Of a DNA stretch of 64,000 nt, positions 46,181 through 53,414 are shown piece by piece. The stretch spans positions 186,001 through 250,000 of the forward strand of contig NZ_CP023994.1 in NCBI RefSeq assembly GCF_003194085.1. The letters are read 5' to 3'. The DNA is from Aurantimicrobium photophilum (GTDB lineage: Bacteria; Actinomycetota; Actinomycetes; Actinomycetales; Microbacteriaceae). Position 1 is the first letter of the stretch, and the number at the start of each line of letters is the position of its first letter. A program made the translations under genes and the position numbers. Below the pieces are notes generated by a model. It did no database searches and was not told where the DNA came from. It worked only from the letters and a program-made list of their open reading frames with translations.

Positions 46181-46932
46181 CGGAACGTGAGACTGTGCAT
46201 CTTGATGCAACGGGGAGTGAATGGCTAGAACCACCCTGGCCTGTTGCGTTTGAACTTGCACGTCTTCTTCCACAGAGGTCGTGGACACTTGTCGGTGGTC
46301 TCATGGTTTCTCTCCACGCACAGCTGGCAGGGTTGCCTCAACCACGAACAACGACAGATGTCGACAGTGCATTGCATCTTGAAACAGGAGTTGTTTCATT
46401 TGCTCAGACTGCAGCGTTGCTGCAGAGCGCAGGATTCACCCTGAATGAAGAAACTAAATTCGCGTACCAATTTGAACGAAACATCGGAGATGAACTACAG
46501 CCGGACAAAGTTGATGTTCTTTGTGCTGATAGGTATGTAGCGAAGAACAAGCCTGCTTATCTGGGCAGGCCCCTATTCGGGGTTGCTGGGGGAACTCGGG
46601 CGCTTCAAGAGACAATCAATGTTGAGCTCGAGACGGGAGACGGGACTGTTTCACTTGTCATTCCCAGCGTGAGAGGAGCGCTAGTCCTCAAGGGTGCCGC
46701 ATACCTGGAAGACTCACGTGACAAGATGCGTCATGCTGAGGACGCAGTGTTGTTACTGGCATGCCTCACAGATACAGATCACGTTCTGAGTGGGTTGAGT
46801 AGCGAGAGTCGCAAGCGGGTCAAAGCAATTGCAACGGTGTTGAACCAGAGCACATTGCCTTGGACAAACCACACTCAACTCGTTCAATCTCTGGCGAAGG
46901 AAGCACTAGAAGCTTTAGTTGGGAAACTGTAA
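46177..46932 (+). CDS. AbiEii-like nucleotidyltransferase toxin candidate
   Basis: A 251-residue protein with the nucleotidyltransferase start WTLVGGLMVSLHAQLAG (Gly40-Gly41, His47) and PRTTTDVDSAL, where Asp61 and Asp63 fit the GG-x(n)-RxTxDxD pattern of DUF1814/AbiEii proteins. It starts with GTG in a GTGA overlap with the HTH gene, after GAGGAGCTTCGGGG. AbiEii toxins modify tRNA with nucleotides and cause abortive infection; the target here is not known. Confidence 0.68.
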   Translation: MTERETVHLDATGSEWLEPPWPVAFELARLLPQRSWTLVGGLMVSLHAQLAGLPQPRTTTDVDSALHLETGVVSFAQTAALLQSAGFTLNEETKFAYQFERNIGDELQPDKVDVLCADRYVAKNKPAYLGRPLFGVAGGTRALQETINVELETGDGTVSLVIPSVRGALVLKGAAYLEDSRDKMRHAEDAVLLLACLTDTDHVLSGLSSESRKRVKAIATVLNQSTLPWTNHTQLVQSLAKEALEALVGKL

Positions 46933-46983
46933 CGCTGATAGTTGTCATTGACTCCCAGTAGTCATAGACATAAAATGAGTTAG

Positions 46984-47013
46984 TTACGTACTTGATGTAC
47001 GTCACGTACGTAA
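46984..47013. promoter_or_regulatory. 30-bp palindromic operator candidate of the Phd/HicA-like pair
   Basis: TTACGTAC-x-TGA-x-GTAC-x-TCA-x-GTACGTAA is a dyad with 26 of 30 symmetric bases, 25 bases before the antitoxin ATG. TAAATT (47011-47016) at its right end could be the -10 box. The GTACGTA core also occurs upstream of hipB at 13806. Confidence 0.6.
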
Positions 47014-47037
47014 ATTAGAGAAACGTGGAGATTGCCA

Positions 47038-47457
47038 ATGTCGATCATTGCCGACTACCCCAGCTTCAGTAGCGCTCGAGAAAACCTCAAAGAAGTTCTT
47101 GATGCGACCGAGCACGGGGTTTCCGTCTCTGTTTCCAGGCAGGGCAACGTCTCTGTGGTGCTGCCTTTGGACCGTTTACGTGACTATTTCTTCCGAACAG
47201 TCAGCCCACGCATTTCCATCTTCACGGAGAACACTCTCACCGTCGCCCTGATGGTAGATAGTCCCTTCGCTGCTGAAGGAGTTGACCTAGACAGTGCATT
47301 GACTGATCTCGCCCTGGTACTACGGGAGTATGCAGCTGACTGGGATACCCGATTGAAAGATGCACCCAACCACCAGCAATACTGGGCGCTCGTTCAACTC
47401 GTGAAGTACTCAACAGACGAACAGCTACGTGAATGGTTCGAGACAGGTGGCGAGTAA
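47038..47457 (+). CDS. Phd/YefM-like antitoxin candidate
   Basis: A 139-residue protein. Its first 50 residues (SFSSARENLKEVLDATEHGV then SVSVSRQGNVSVVLPLDRL) match the Phd/YefM DNA-binding fold; the remaining 85 residues are an unusual extension not seen in normal 80-residue antitoxins. The ATG at 47038 follows GTGGAG with eight bases between. It overlaps the next gene by 11 bases. Confidence 0.65.
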   Translation: MSIIADYPSFSSARENLKEVLDATEHGVSVSVSRQGNVSVVLPLDRLRDYFFRTVSPRISIFTENTLTVALMVDSPFAAEGVDLDSALTDLALVLREYAADWDTRLKDAPNHQQYWALVQLVKYSTDEQLREWFETGGE

Positions 47458-47893
47458 CACCTACCCACCCGCAGATCGAGAAAGCCACGATGCTTTCTGT
47501 CGGACCGAAGGGTGGACCCTTGTTCGCGGTGCCACGGGAAAACCCGTCTCACATCACAGGACCTATGAAATAACACTGTGGGACGGTCGAGTACTCCGGA
47601 CGCGTATTTCCAGGCCCATCAATTCTTCGGAGTATGGCCCACACATGTGGTCACACATACTCAAGCAACAGCTCGAAGTCACTCAGGAGGAATTCTGGAA
47701 TTGCGTAAGAGAGGGACAGCTTCCTGACCGCGGGTTTGAGCCACTTACTGCACCTCCACAAAGCCTGCCGCTCTTCCTGCTCAGAGAACTCATGCGGCTC
47801 GGGGTGAGCGAACAAGATGCCCTCACACTCACTCCTGCAGAGGCTGCTGAGAAGCGAGCTGATCTCTTGGCAGGTGCCGAAGGCGCCGTTTAA
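47447..47893 (+). CDS. HicA-like toxin candidate
   Basis: A 148-residue protein. The core GWTLVRGATGKPVSHHRTYE with DGRVLRTRISRPIN and WSHILKQQLEVTQEEFWNC has the order of a HicA-type fold: a strand, a glycine turn with an active histidine (SHH), and the IL-x3-L helix. Relatives in actinobacteria are annotated as translational repressor toxins. GTG 47447 gives the least overlap with the antitoxin; GTG 47429 is possible. Pairing of Phd-like with HicA-like proteins is not the textbook partnership. Confidence 0.5.
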   Translation: MASNTYPPADRESHDAFCRTEGWTLVRGATGKPVSHHRTYEITLWDGRVLRTRISRPINSSEYGPHMWSHILKQQLEVTQEEFWNCVREGQLPDRGFEPLTAPPQSLPLFLLRELMRLGVSEQDALTLTPAEAAEKRADLLAGAEGAV

Positions 47894-47962
47894 GGTTTCG
47901 GGGTAGATGCGTCTAGCTCTAATGCCAAGCCCGATTTGAGCGTTCTGCGATAAGTTGAAACT

Positions 47963-48283
47963 ATGGAACAACGCGAGGTAATTCAAGCTCTCAGAGAGTT
48001 TGTTCGAGAGCGTGATTGGGGTCAGTTCCACACTCCAGAGAACCTCGCCAAGAGCGTGAGCATTGAAGCTGCTGAACTTCTGGAAAACTACCAATGGGGA
48101 AGCCCAGCCAATCTTGAAAACGTCCAAGATGAGTTGGCTGATGTGCTGACCTACTGCCTTCTCTTGGCGGATAAGTTGGGGATGGACCCGAACGAAATAG
48201 TTCTAGAAAAGCTGGCTAAAACTCAACAGAAATACCCTGTTGAGAAAGCGCGGGGGCGCAGCGATAAATATGACCAGCTTTAA
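47963..48283 (+). CDS. MazG-like nucleotide pyrophosphohydrolase
   Basis: A 106-residue all-alpha NTP pyrophosphohydrolase. The metal-binding motifs are SVSIEAAELLENYQWG (ExxE) and DELADVLTYCLLLADKLGMD (ExxD). Small MazG-like proteins cleave NTPs to NMP and pyrophosphate and are frequent in defence islands. Its last 14 bases overlap the start of the GIY-YIG/DUF2075 gene, so both are expected to act together. Confidence 0.88.
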   Translation: MEQREVIQALREFVRERDWGQFHTPENLAKSVSIEAAELLENYQWGSPANLENVQDELADVLTYCLLLADKLGMDPNEIVLEKLAKTQQKYPVEKARGRSDKYDQL

Positions 48284-50006
48284 TATCGAGCGACTTCCTT
48301 TCGACAAAGGCGCAGTAACAACTTGGGCTGAAACAAACCCTCGCCACAAGAACTGGCCTGTTGTTTACACAATTGAAGGCTCTGATGAGATTTACGTTGG
48401 TGAATCCACCAACGTGGCAAACCGTATGTTTCAGCACCTGGCTGTGGAACAACGCCAGCACCTCAAGAAGATCAAGGTCATCCTTGATGACCGCTTCAAT
48501 AAGTCCGTTTGCCTGGACCTCGAGTCACAGCTAATTCGTTACCTCGCGGCTGACAGCAAATACAAAGTCCTCAACGGAAACCACGGCATCACAGATGCCG
48601 ATTACTTCGAACGTGATCGCTATCGCGAGACTTTCAATGAACTCTTTGAGGAGCTCCTCAAAGAAGGTGTCTTCACGCGAAGCATCCCAGACATTGTTAA
48701 CAGCGACCTATTCAAGTTCTCACCATTCAAAGCACTGAATACAGATCAATCTGTGGCTATTGAGGGTGTTCTTGAGAAACTCTTTGAAGACCTCGAGAAC
48801 AAGACAGATACACCCATCGTTATCCAGGGAGACCCTGGCACGGGTAAGACAATCGTTGCCGTCTATCTCATGAAGCTCCTGGTCGACATCGCGAAGAGTC
48901 AGCCAGACGAACAGCTCGATAGCGACTCAATGTTCTCTGACTTCTTCCAACAGGGTTACCGAGAGCAGCTCACAGACTTCACCATCGGGTTGGTCATTCC
49001 GCAACAGTCCTTGCGGAAGTCCATTGAGAAGGTGTTTGCAAAGACACCTGGGCTCTCAAAGTCCATGGTTTTGAGTCCCTTCGATGCAGGTGCGTCGAAA
49101 GAACATTACGACCTCCTTATCGTGGACGAATCACATCGACTGGGTCAGCGTTCTAACCAGCCCTCTGCAGCTCAGAACAAGAAGTTCACGGAGATCAACA
49201 CCGCGTTGTTTGGCAATGATGACTTGTCATGGACGCAATTGGACTGGATCAAGGCTAAGAGTACTCACCAGCTCTACTTGTTGGACTCGGCACAGAGCGT
49301 GAAGCCAGCAGACCTTCCGGCAGAAGTCACTGCTGCGCTTGTTGAACAAGCACGCCAGGCAAATAGCTTCTTCCGACTGGTTTCCCAGATGCGTGTGGGA
49401 GGTGGAACCGACTACATCGAGTTTGTTGGCCGAATTTTTGCTGGAACACAGCAAGGACCTGAAACCTTCGGGAACTACGAACTCCGATTCTTTGATGACA
49501 TTGCTGAGATGCGTGAGTCAATCTTCGAGAAAGAGAAAGTAGTAGGGCTTTCTCGAATGATTGCAGGCTATGCCTGGCCATGGGCTAGTAAGAACGACCC
49601 AACTGCTGTGGATATTCAGATCGGTAACGTTGGTCTCACATGGAACCGGACAGCCACAGACTGGATCAACTCACCCACTTCACTCGAAGAGGTCGGGTCT
49701 ATACACACTGTTCAGGGCTATGACTTGAACTACGCCGGTGTAATCATTGGGCCAGACCTCGGGTATGACCCAGTTGCAAAGAAGATCGTCTTTCATCGTG
49801 AGAATTATCACGACAAGAAGGGCAAAGAAAACAACCCCAGGCTCGGTATCGAGTACACAGATGAAGATCTACTCAACTACGTGGTGAATATCTATCGAGT
49901 GTTGCTTACCCGAGGGATCAAAGGGACGTTTGTGTATGTGTGCGATCCGGCACTTCAGAATTACCTGAGGCAGTTTTGCCAACCTGGTTTATTTTCTAAC
50001 AAATAG
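48270..50006 (+). CDS. GIY-YIG nuclease-DUF2075 helicase-like protein
   Basis: A 578-residue protein. Residues about 30-100 resemble a GIY-YIG nuclease domain (VVYTIEGSDEIYVGESTNV; Arg52 and a following glutamate in DLESQLIRYLA). From about 165 a DUF2075 P-loop ATPase follows: IVIQGDPGTGKTIVAVYLMK, Walker B DLLIVDESHRLGQ, and late motifs IHTVQGYDLNYAGVIIGPD and VNIYRVLLTRGIKGTFVYV of superfamily 1 type. The two-domain form is known from defence islands; its role is thought to be anti-phage but is not established. ATG 48270 is chosen because the frame upstream lies in the MazG-like gene. Confidence 0.82.
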   Translation: MTSFNIERLPFDKGAVTTWAETNPRHKNWPVVYTIEGSDEIYVGESTNVANRMFQHLAVEQRQHLKKIKVILDDRFNKSVCLDLESQLIRYLAADSKYKVLNGNHGITDADYFERDRYRETFNELFEELLKEGVFTRSIPDIVNSDLFKFSPFKALNTDQSVAIEGVLEKLFEDLENKTDTPIVIQGDPGTGKTIVAVYLMKLLVDIAKSQPDEQLDSDSMFSDFFQQGYREQLTDFTIGLVIPQQSLRKSIEKVFAKTPGLSKSMVLSPFDAGASKEHYDLLIVDESHRLGQRSNQPSAAQNKKFTEINTALFGNDDLSWTQLDWIKAKSTHQLYLLDSAQSVKPADLPAEVTAALVEQARQANSFFRLVSQMRVGGGTDYIEFVGRIFAGTQQGPETFGNYELRFFDDIAEMRESIFEKEKVVGLSRMIAGYAWPWASKNDPTAVDIQIGNVGLTWNRTATDWINSPTSLEEVGSIHTVQGYDLNYAGVIIGPDLGYDPVAKKIVFHRENYHDKKGKENNPRLGIEYTDEDLLNYVVNIYRVLLTRGIKGTFVYVCDPALQNYLRQFCQPGLFSNK

Positions 50007-50198
50007 GATTTTTGATTACTGCGATAAGCGGGAGTACTTTCATATGACCCATAATCAAAGATTCTTTTGCAGAAAGCCTGAAGCGTGGCAGGCAACATCT
50101 TGTTTGAATTCAAATAGCTGAGTACAGGCAATGTAGATATGAAAATTAGACTTTCTAACAAATTCCGCAATCAATTGAAGTCAAAATAGTAAGTACTA

Positions 50199-50219
50199 AA
50201 TTAGTTCCCGCAACTAATT
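50199..50219 (-). terminator. Hairpin terminator candidate after the restriction endonuclease gene
   Basis: AATTAGTT-CCCGC-AACTAATT is a perfect 8-bp stem. Read on the minus strand it stands 44 bases after the endonuclease stop and is followed by TTTAGTACTTACTATTTT. The surrounding 256-base gap (50007-50262) is very AT-rich and shows no gene. Confidence 0.55.
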
Positions 50220-50262
50220 AGGCAACGGTTCACTGTTCACTTGCGGGGAATATTTCTAAAAA

Positions 50263-50940
50263 TCACTTGTATTTTAAAAAGCCACGAAGATTGTTTTCAA
50301 TTTTTCTTACTTCAATCTCAAATGTGTCAAATGGTTTTAGGCCTATGACAATCATCGGGATTGTCAATAAGTTCCTGAGGGGACGAAGATGCATTTTGAA
50401 ATCATCATATGTTCCAACGGTATTGTCGAAACCGCCCTCGCGTTTTAACGTTTCCGTTGCAGTGACGATGATTCCCATGCCAGTTTGGGTTTCTTTTCGC
50501 ACGTGATTTAATTCACCTGCCAAAACAGGTTTGATTAGATTCCATGCAGTTGATCCATCATTATTAAAAGCAACCTCAACGGAAATCCCTGGTGTCGGTT
50601 CTAAGTTTTGTTCTAACTCAAAATGATCATGACTTCCAAGAGATTTAGCAAAATCAAGTCTCCACTTTTTATCTCTCTTGGTATCGCTATATCCAGGCTC
50701 ACCAAAAATGCGTGGCTCAGAAATCCAATCATTTTCAGTGAGTCGTTTTTTTATCAATGCATTGATTGATTTTGAGACGCTTTTCGCTTTTCCCTCGTGA
50801 TTTGTTTTGAAATGTTCAGAAACTTCTTCTTCGGAAATTGAGAGTATCGCTTGCTTAAAACTCTCCCAAAGTTCTAGGTAGCCAGGCTCGTTTTCTGCAA
50901 TAACCAGAGCGTTTCTATGAGAGTGGACATCAAAGTACAT
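50263..50940 (-). CDS. BglII/BstYI-like type II restriction endonuclease
   Basis: A 225-residue protein. The stretch PGISVEVAFNNDGSTAWNLI followed by KPVLAGELNHVRK and TGMGIIVTATETLKREGGFD has the layout of the BglII/BstYI family, where a (D)-x(n)-ExQ-type site cuts DNA; here the second motif reads EVA, so catalytic residues need checking. It overlaps the 3' end of the methyltransferase gene by 11 bases, which supports the assignment as cognate nuclease. It is the AT-richest gene of the window, suggesting recent acquisition. Recognition site unknown. Confidence 0.65.
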   Translation of the reverse strand: MYFDVHSHRNALVIAENEPGYLELWESFKQAILSISEEEVSEHFKTNHEGKAKSVSKSINALIKKRLTENDWISEPRIFGEPGYSDTKRDKKWRLDFAKSLGSHDHFELEQNLEPTPGISVEVAFNNDGSTAWNLIKPVLAGELNHVRKETQTGMGIIVTATETLKREGGFDNTVGTYDDFKMHLRPLRNLLTIPMIVIGLKPFDTFEIEVRKIENNLRGFLKYK

Positions 50941-52231
50941 TTTTTTCCCCTTTTACTTCAATCCAGTCTTTTGATAGTTGAAAGCCAATTTTTTCTACTA
51001 TTCCTACAACAAGAGCATTGCCCATAAAGAATGCTCGCTTTACGTCAGAAATCGCTTCACCATTCAATCCGGTCGATGTCCAGTTATCCGGGAATCCGTT
51101 GAGGCGTTCTAGCTCAACGGGAACTAGGCGACGGTATCTTCCATCATTTGTTTGAATGATGTGCTTGAAACGAGAAGCTGACGAGCCACCTTCGCCAGTG
51201 AGAATCGTCCGTGACGGATTGCTCTGCAAGTCTGGGAATGCCATAGAGCCTTCTGCATAGAAGTATTTAGTTCCACTGGCAGTGTGAGTGCGCTCTTCAC
51301 GTTTCGCGCCCTTGAGATACTTCCAGTTAGCAAGTTGGTCTTCTGGAACAAAGTATTCAGAAGGAACATCTTCTTCGGGAAGCAGAACACTGCCAAGATT
51401 GCCGAGTCCTTGTTCTCTAGCAATCACATCGGCTGTGAAAACATGTCGGTTAACCATGTAGCCGGACTTCTTGAAGGGGCTTAGTTTTCCGCCTATGTCA
51501 AAGTTCTCTGTTAAATCTGCAAGGTCGCCTTCGAGTCGGAATTCGGAAACCAGTGACCCAGTAGGAATGGCCTCCACGGGGAGAGCTTTAGCTATGGTGC
51601 TTTCGCTATCAAGGAAAGAAGCAGGCTCCGCATTTTGAGGAACCCCGAATACCGAGAGGTCTTTTGCGACGATGAAAACACGCTTACGACGCTGTGGGAA
51701 GCCGTACTCAGCAGCATTGACTACGCGCCATTCAACGAAATAACCAGCGTCGCTCATTGATGCGAGCATGATTGCGAAGTCACGGCCTCTTTGACTTGCA
51801 GGGGACTTGAGAAGTCGATCTACGTTTTCAAGAAAAACGATGGGGGGTCGATTAGCTTCAACAAGTCTTAGAATTTCCCACCAAAGGACGCCCTTTTTGC
51901 CTTTGAGTCCGGCAGAACTTGAAAGTGTTTTCGCTACCGAATAGTCCTGGCAGGGAAATCCACCAACGACCATTGTTGTCTTGGGGATTTCTCGTTTGCC
52001 TGAAATGTATTCATCGAGGACAACAGCTATGTCTTCGTTTGTGTGGCCTTCATCGCCAAACCGAGCCGAGTAAACAGAAGAAGCGTGTTGCGCCTTTGTC
52101 GAAGGTTCCCATTGGTTCGAGAAAGACGTTTTCCATCCGCTGCGTGAAAGACCGATACGAAAACCGCCAACTCCCGCAAACAGTTCGCAAACAGTCCCAA
52201 TCGGGTTCTGTGGCTCGGTGTAGTTGCTCAA
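50930..52231 (-). CDS. DNA (cytosine-5) methyltransferase
   Basis: A 433-residue C5-cytosine methyltransferase. Motif I is CELFAGVGGFRIGLSRSG, motif IV GGFPCQDYS with the nucleophile Cys94, motif VI ENVDRLL, motif VIII QRRKRVFIVAKD, and motif X near the end (FFMGNALVVGIVEKI). The target-recognition region lies at about residues 220-350. The start is TTG at 52231 with AAAGGA eight bases upstream. It forms a restriction-modification pair with the overlapping endonuclease and stands back to back with the DISARM-like operon; DISARM class 2 also uses a C5 methyltransferase (DrmMII), so a shared role is possible. Confidence 0.92.
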   Translation of the reverse strand: MSNYTEPQNPIGTVCELFAGVGGFRIGLSRSGWKTSFSNQWEPSTKAQHASSVYSARFGDEGHTNEDIAVVLDEYISGKREIPKTTMVVGGFPCQDYSVAKTLSSSAGLKGKKGVLWWEILRLVEANRPPIVFLENVDRLLKSPASQRGRDFAIMLASMSDAGYFVEWRVVNAAEYGFPQRRKRVFIVAKDLSVFGVPQNAEPASFLDSESTIAKALPVEAIPTGSLVSEFRLEGDLADLTENFDIGGKLSPFKKSGYMVNRHVFTADVIAREQGLGNLGSVLLPEEDVPSEYFVPEDQLANWKYLKGAKREERTHTASGTKYFYAEGSMAFPDLQSNPSRTILTGEGGSSASRFKHIIQTNDGRYRRLVPVELERLNGFPDNWTSTGLNGEAISDVKRAFFMGNALVVGIVEKIGFQLSKDWIEVKGEKNVL

Positions 52232-52439
52232 GATTTAATCCTTTGATGTGTTCTTCAAACGTACTTGATCGATAGAGAGAAGCCGGGATCCGCGCCGGAA
52301 GAAATCAACAAATTAATTGTTATTTATTCAAAGTTCTATTGATTTATATTGAATTTTCGACGCATTAAGAACAAGTGTCCGTAGTCCTGACTAGATTGAA
52401 TAAGTGGCTTCTACTTTCTAGGGGGGAGGAATAGTCATC
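52232..52439. other. AT-rich divergent promoter region between methyltransferase and defence operon
   Basis: A 208-base gap with no gene. The middle is very AT-rich (TTAATTGTTATTTATTC and TTATATTGAATTTTCG) and should carry promoters for both directions. The right end has the strong ribosome-binding site GGGGGGAGGAAT for the TTG at 52440. No clear control-protein box was identified. Confidence 0.6.
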
Positions 52440-53414
52440 TTGAACAATACGTTTGATAAACCTGAGTCAAACCCAGGGTTTCAAAAAGCAATTCAACTAA
52501 TGCGATTGGTTGCAAACCGCGCTCCGACCATCAAAGTGGACGGACACTTTTGTACCGTAGTTGCCCCACCAACAATTGAGTACTTCCCAGGATTGTTGGC
52601 ATTGGCCAACGTTAAACGAAAGCTTGGCCTCGATGTTGACCGTTCCTTAGAACTCGGCCGAGTAGCCACACTAATTTCAACGCAACTGAAGGACGTGGTT
52701 CATTCATTTCAACACATCGCAGATGGCACAGTGGGAGAAGAGTTCCTAGACCAAACTCGCTTCATCCCAGGAACCTTTCCCCCGCTGCATAAGCTTCCTG
52801 AAGATTTTCCAGAACGAAGTGATGGGGTCATACCCGAAGGCGTAGTAGACCTTCTTCTAACCACAGGCTCCAAGAAACAAATTCATGAAACTGCGCGTGA
52901 AGCATGCTGGGATTACTTCAGGCTTTGCGAGAACCCAGTAATCATCATCTGCCAGCAGCCCAGCAAAGTCGCCACTGAATTGGTTGACTTAGCAATTGAA
53001 AATGAGTGGTGGACTCCTGAACAAATCGCCGCCACCTTTGATGCAGGGACTAGCCCTGAAGACTGGTTCAGGCGGCCAATAATTTGCATCAATCCTCGTT
53101 CGATACAAAATCGACAGTGGATGGGCGAACTTAAACCCTCTGCGGTGATTGTCGTCGGCTTCTCGGCTTGGGCGACCCCAGCAAGATGGGTGTGGCCTGA
53201 CCTCCCTCACACTTTGTTCTTGGACAACCGAAGTGATGATGTCCTTAGGTTCCGAACCTGGCACGACGGTCAACTGTTTCCAACTATTCATTCTGAGTTC
53301 GCGAAACTCAAAGGAATTCCTGGTCTTCCCGTTAAATTCTTTACCGAACCATTCCTAGCCCCAGAGCAATTCTCAGACTCAGATTGGGATTCTTACGGTG
53401 CAGACTTCGAATAA
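52440..53414 (+). CDS. Unrecognised first gene of the DISARM-like operon
   Basis: A 324-residue soluble protein not recognised with confidence. It begins with a helical part (ESNPGFQKAIQLMRLVANRA) and TVVAPPTIEYFPGLLALAN, then VIIICQQPSKVATELVDLAI and IVVGFSAWATPARWVWPDLP, which look like alternating beta strands and helices of a Rossmann or P-loop-like fold without a Walker A motif. The start is TTG at 52440, supported by GGGGGGAGG nine bases upstream. It overlaps the next gene by 17 bases. With that gene it totals 858 residues, near the size of DISARM DrmE, so a split DrmE-like protein is one idea. Confidence 0.6.
   Translation: MNNTFDKPESNPGFQKAIQLMRLVANRAPTIKVDGHFCTVVAPPTIEYFPGLLALANVKRKLGLDVDRSLELGRVATLISTQLKDVVHSFQHIADGTVGEEFLDQTRFIPGTFPPLHKLPEDFPERSDGVIPEGVVDLLLTTGSKKQIHETAREACWDYFRLCENPVIIICQQPSKVATELVDLAIENEWWTPEQIAATFDAGTSPEDWFRRPIICINPRSIQNRQWMGELKPSAVIVVGFSAWATPARWVWPDLPHTLFLDNRSDDVLRFRTWHDGQLFPTIHSEFAKLKGIPGLPVKFFTEPFLAPEQFSDSDWDSYGADFE

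Noticed and set aside
50007-50130. Inverted repeat TTTGATTA/TAATCAAA after the GIY-YIG/DUF2075 gene as terminator or att site
   Set aside because: Loop of more than 30 bases and no T-run; no matching copy was seen at the other end of the island.
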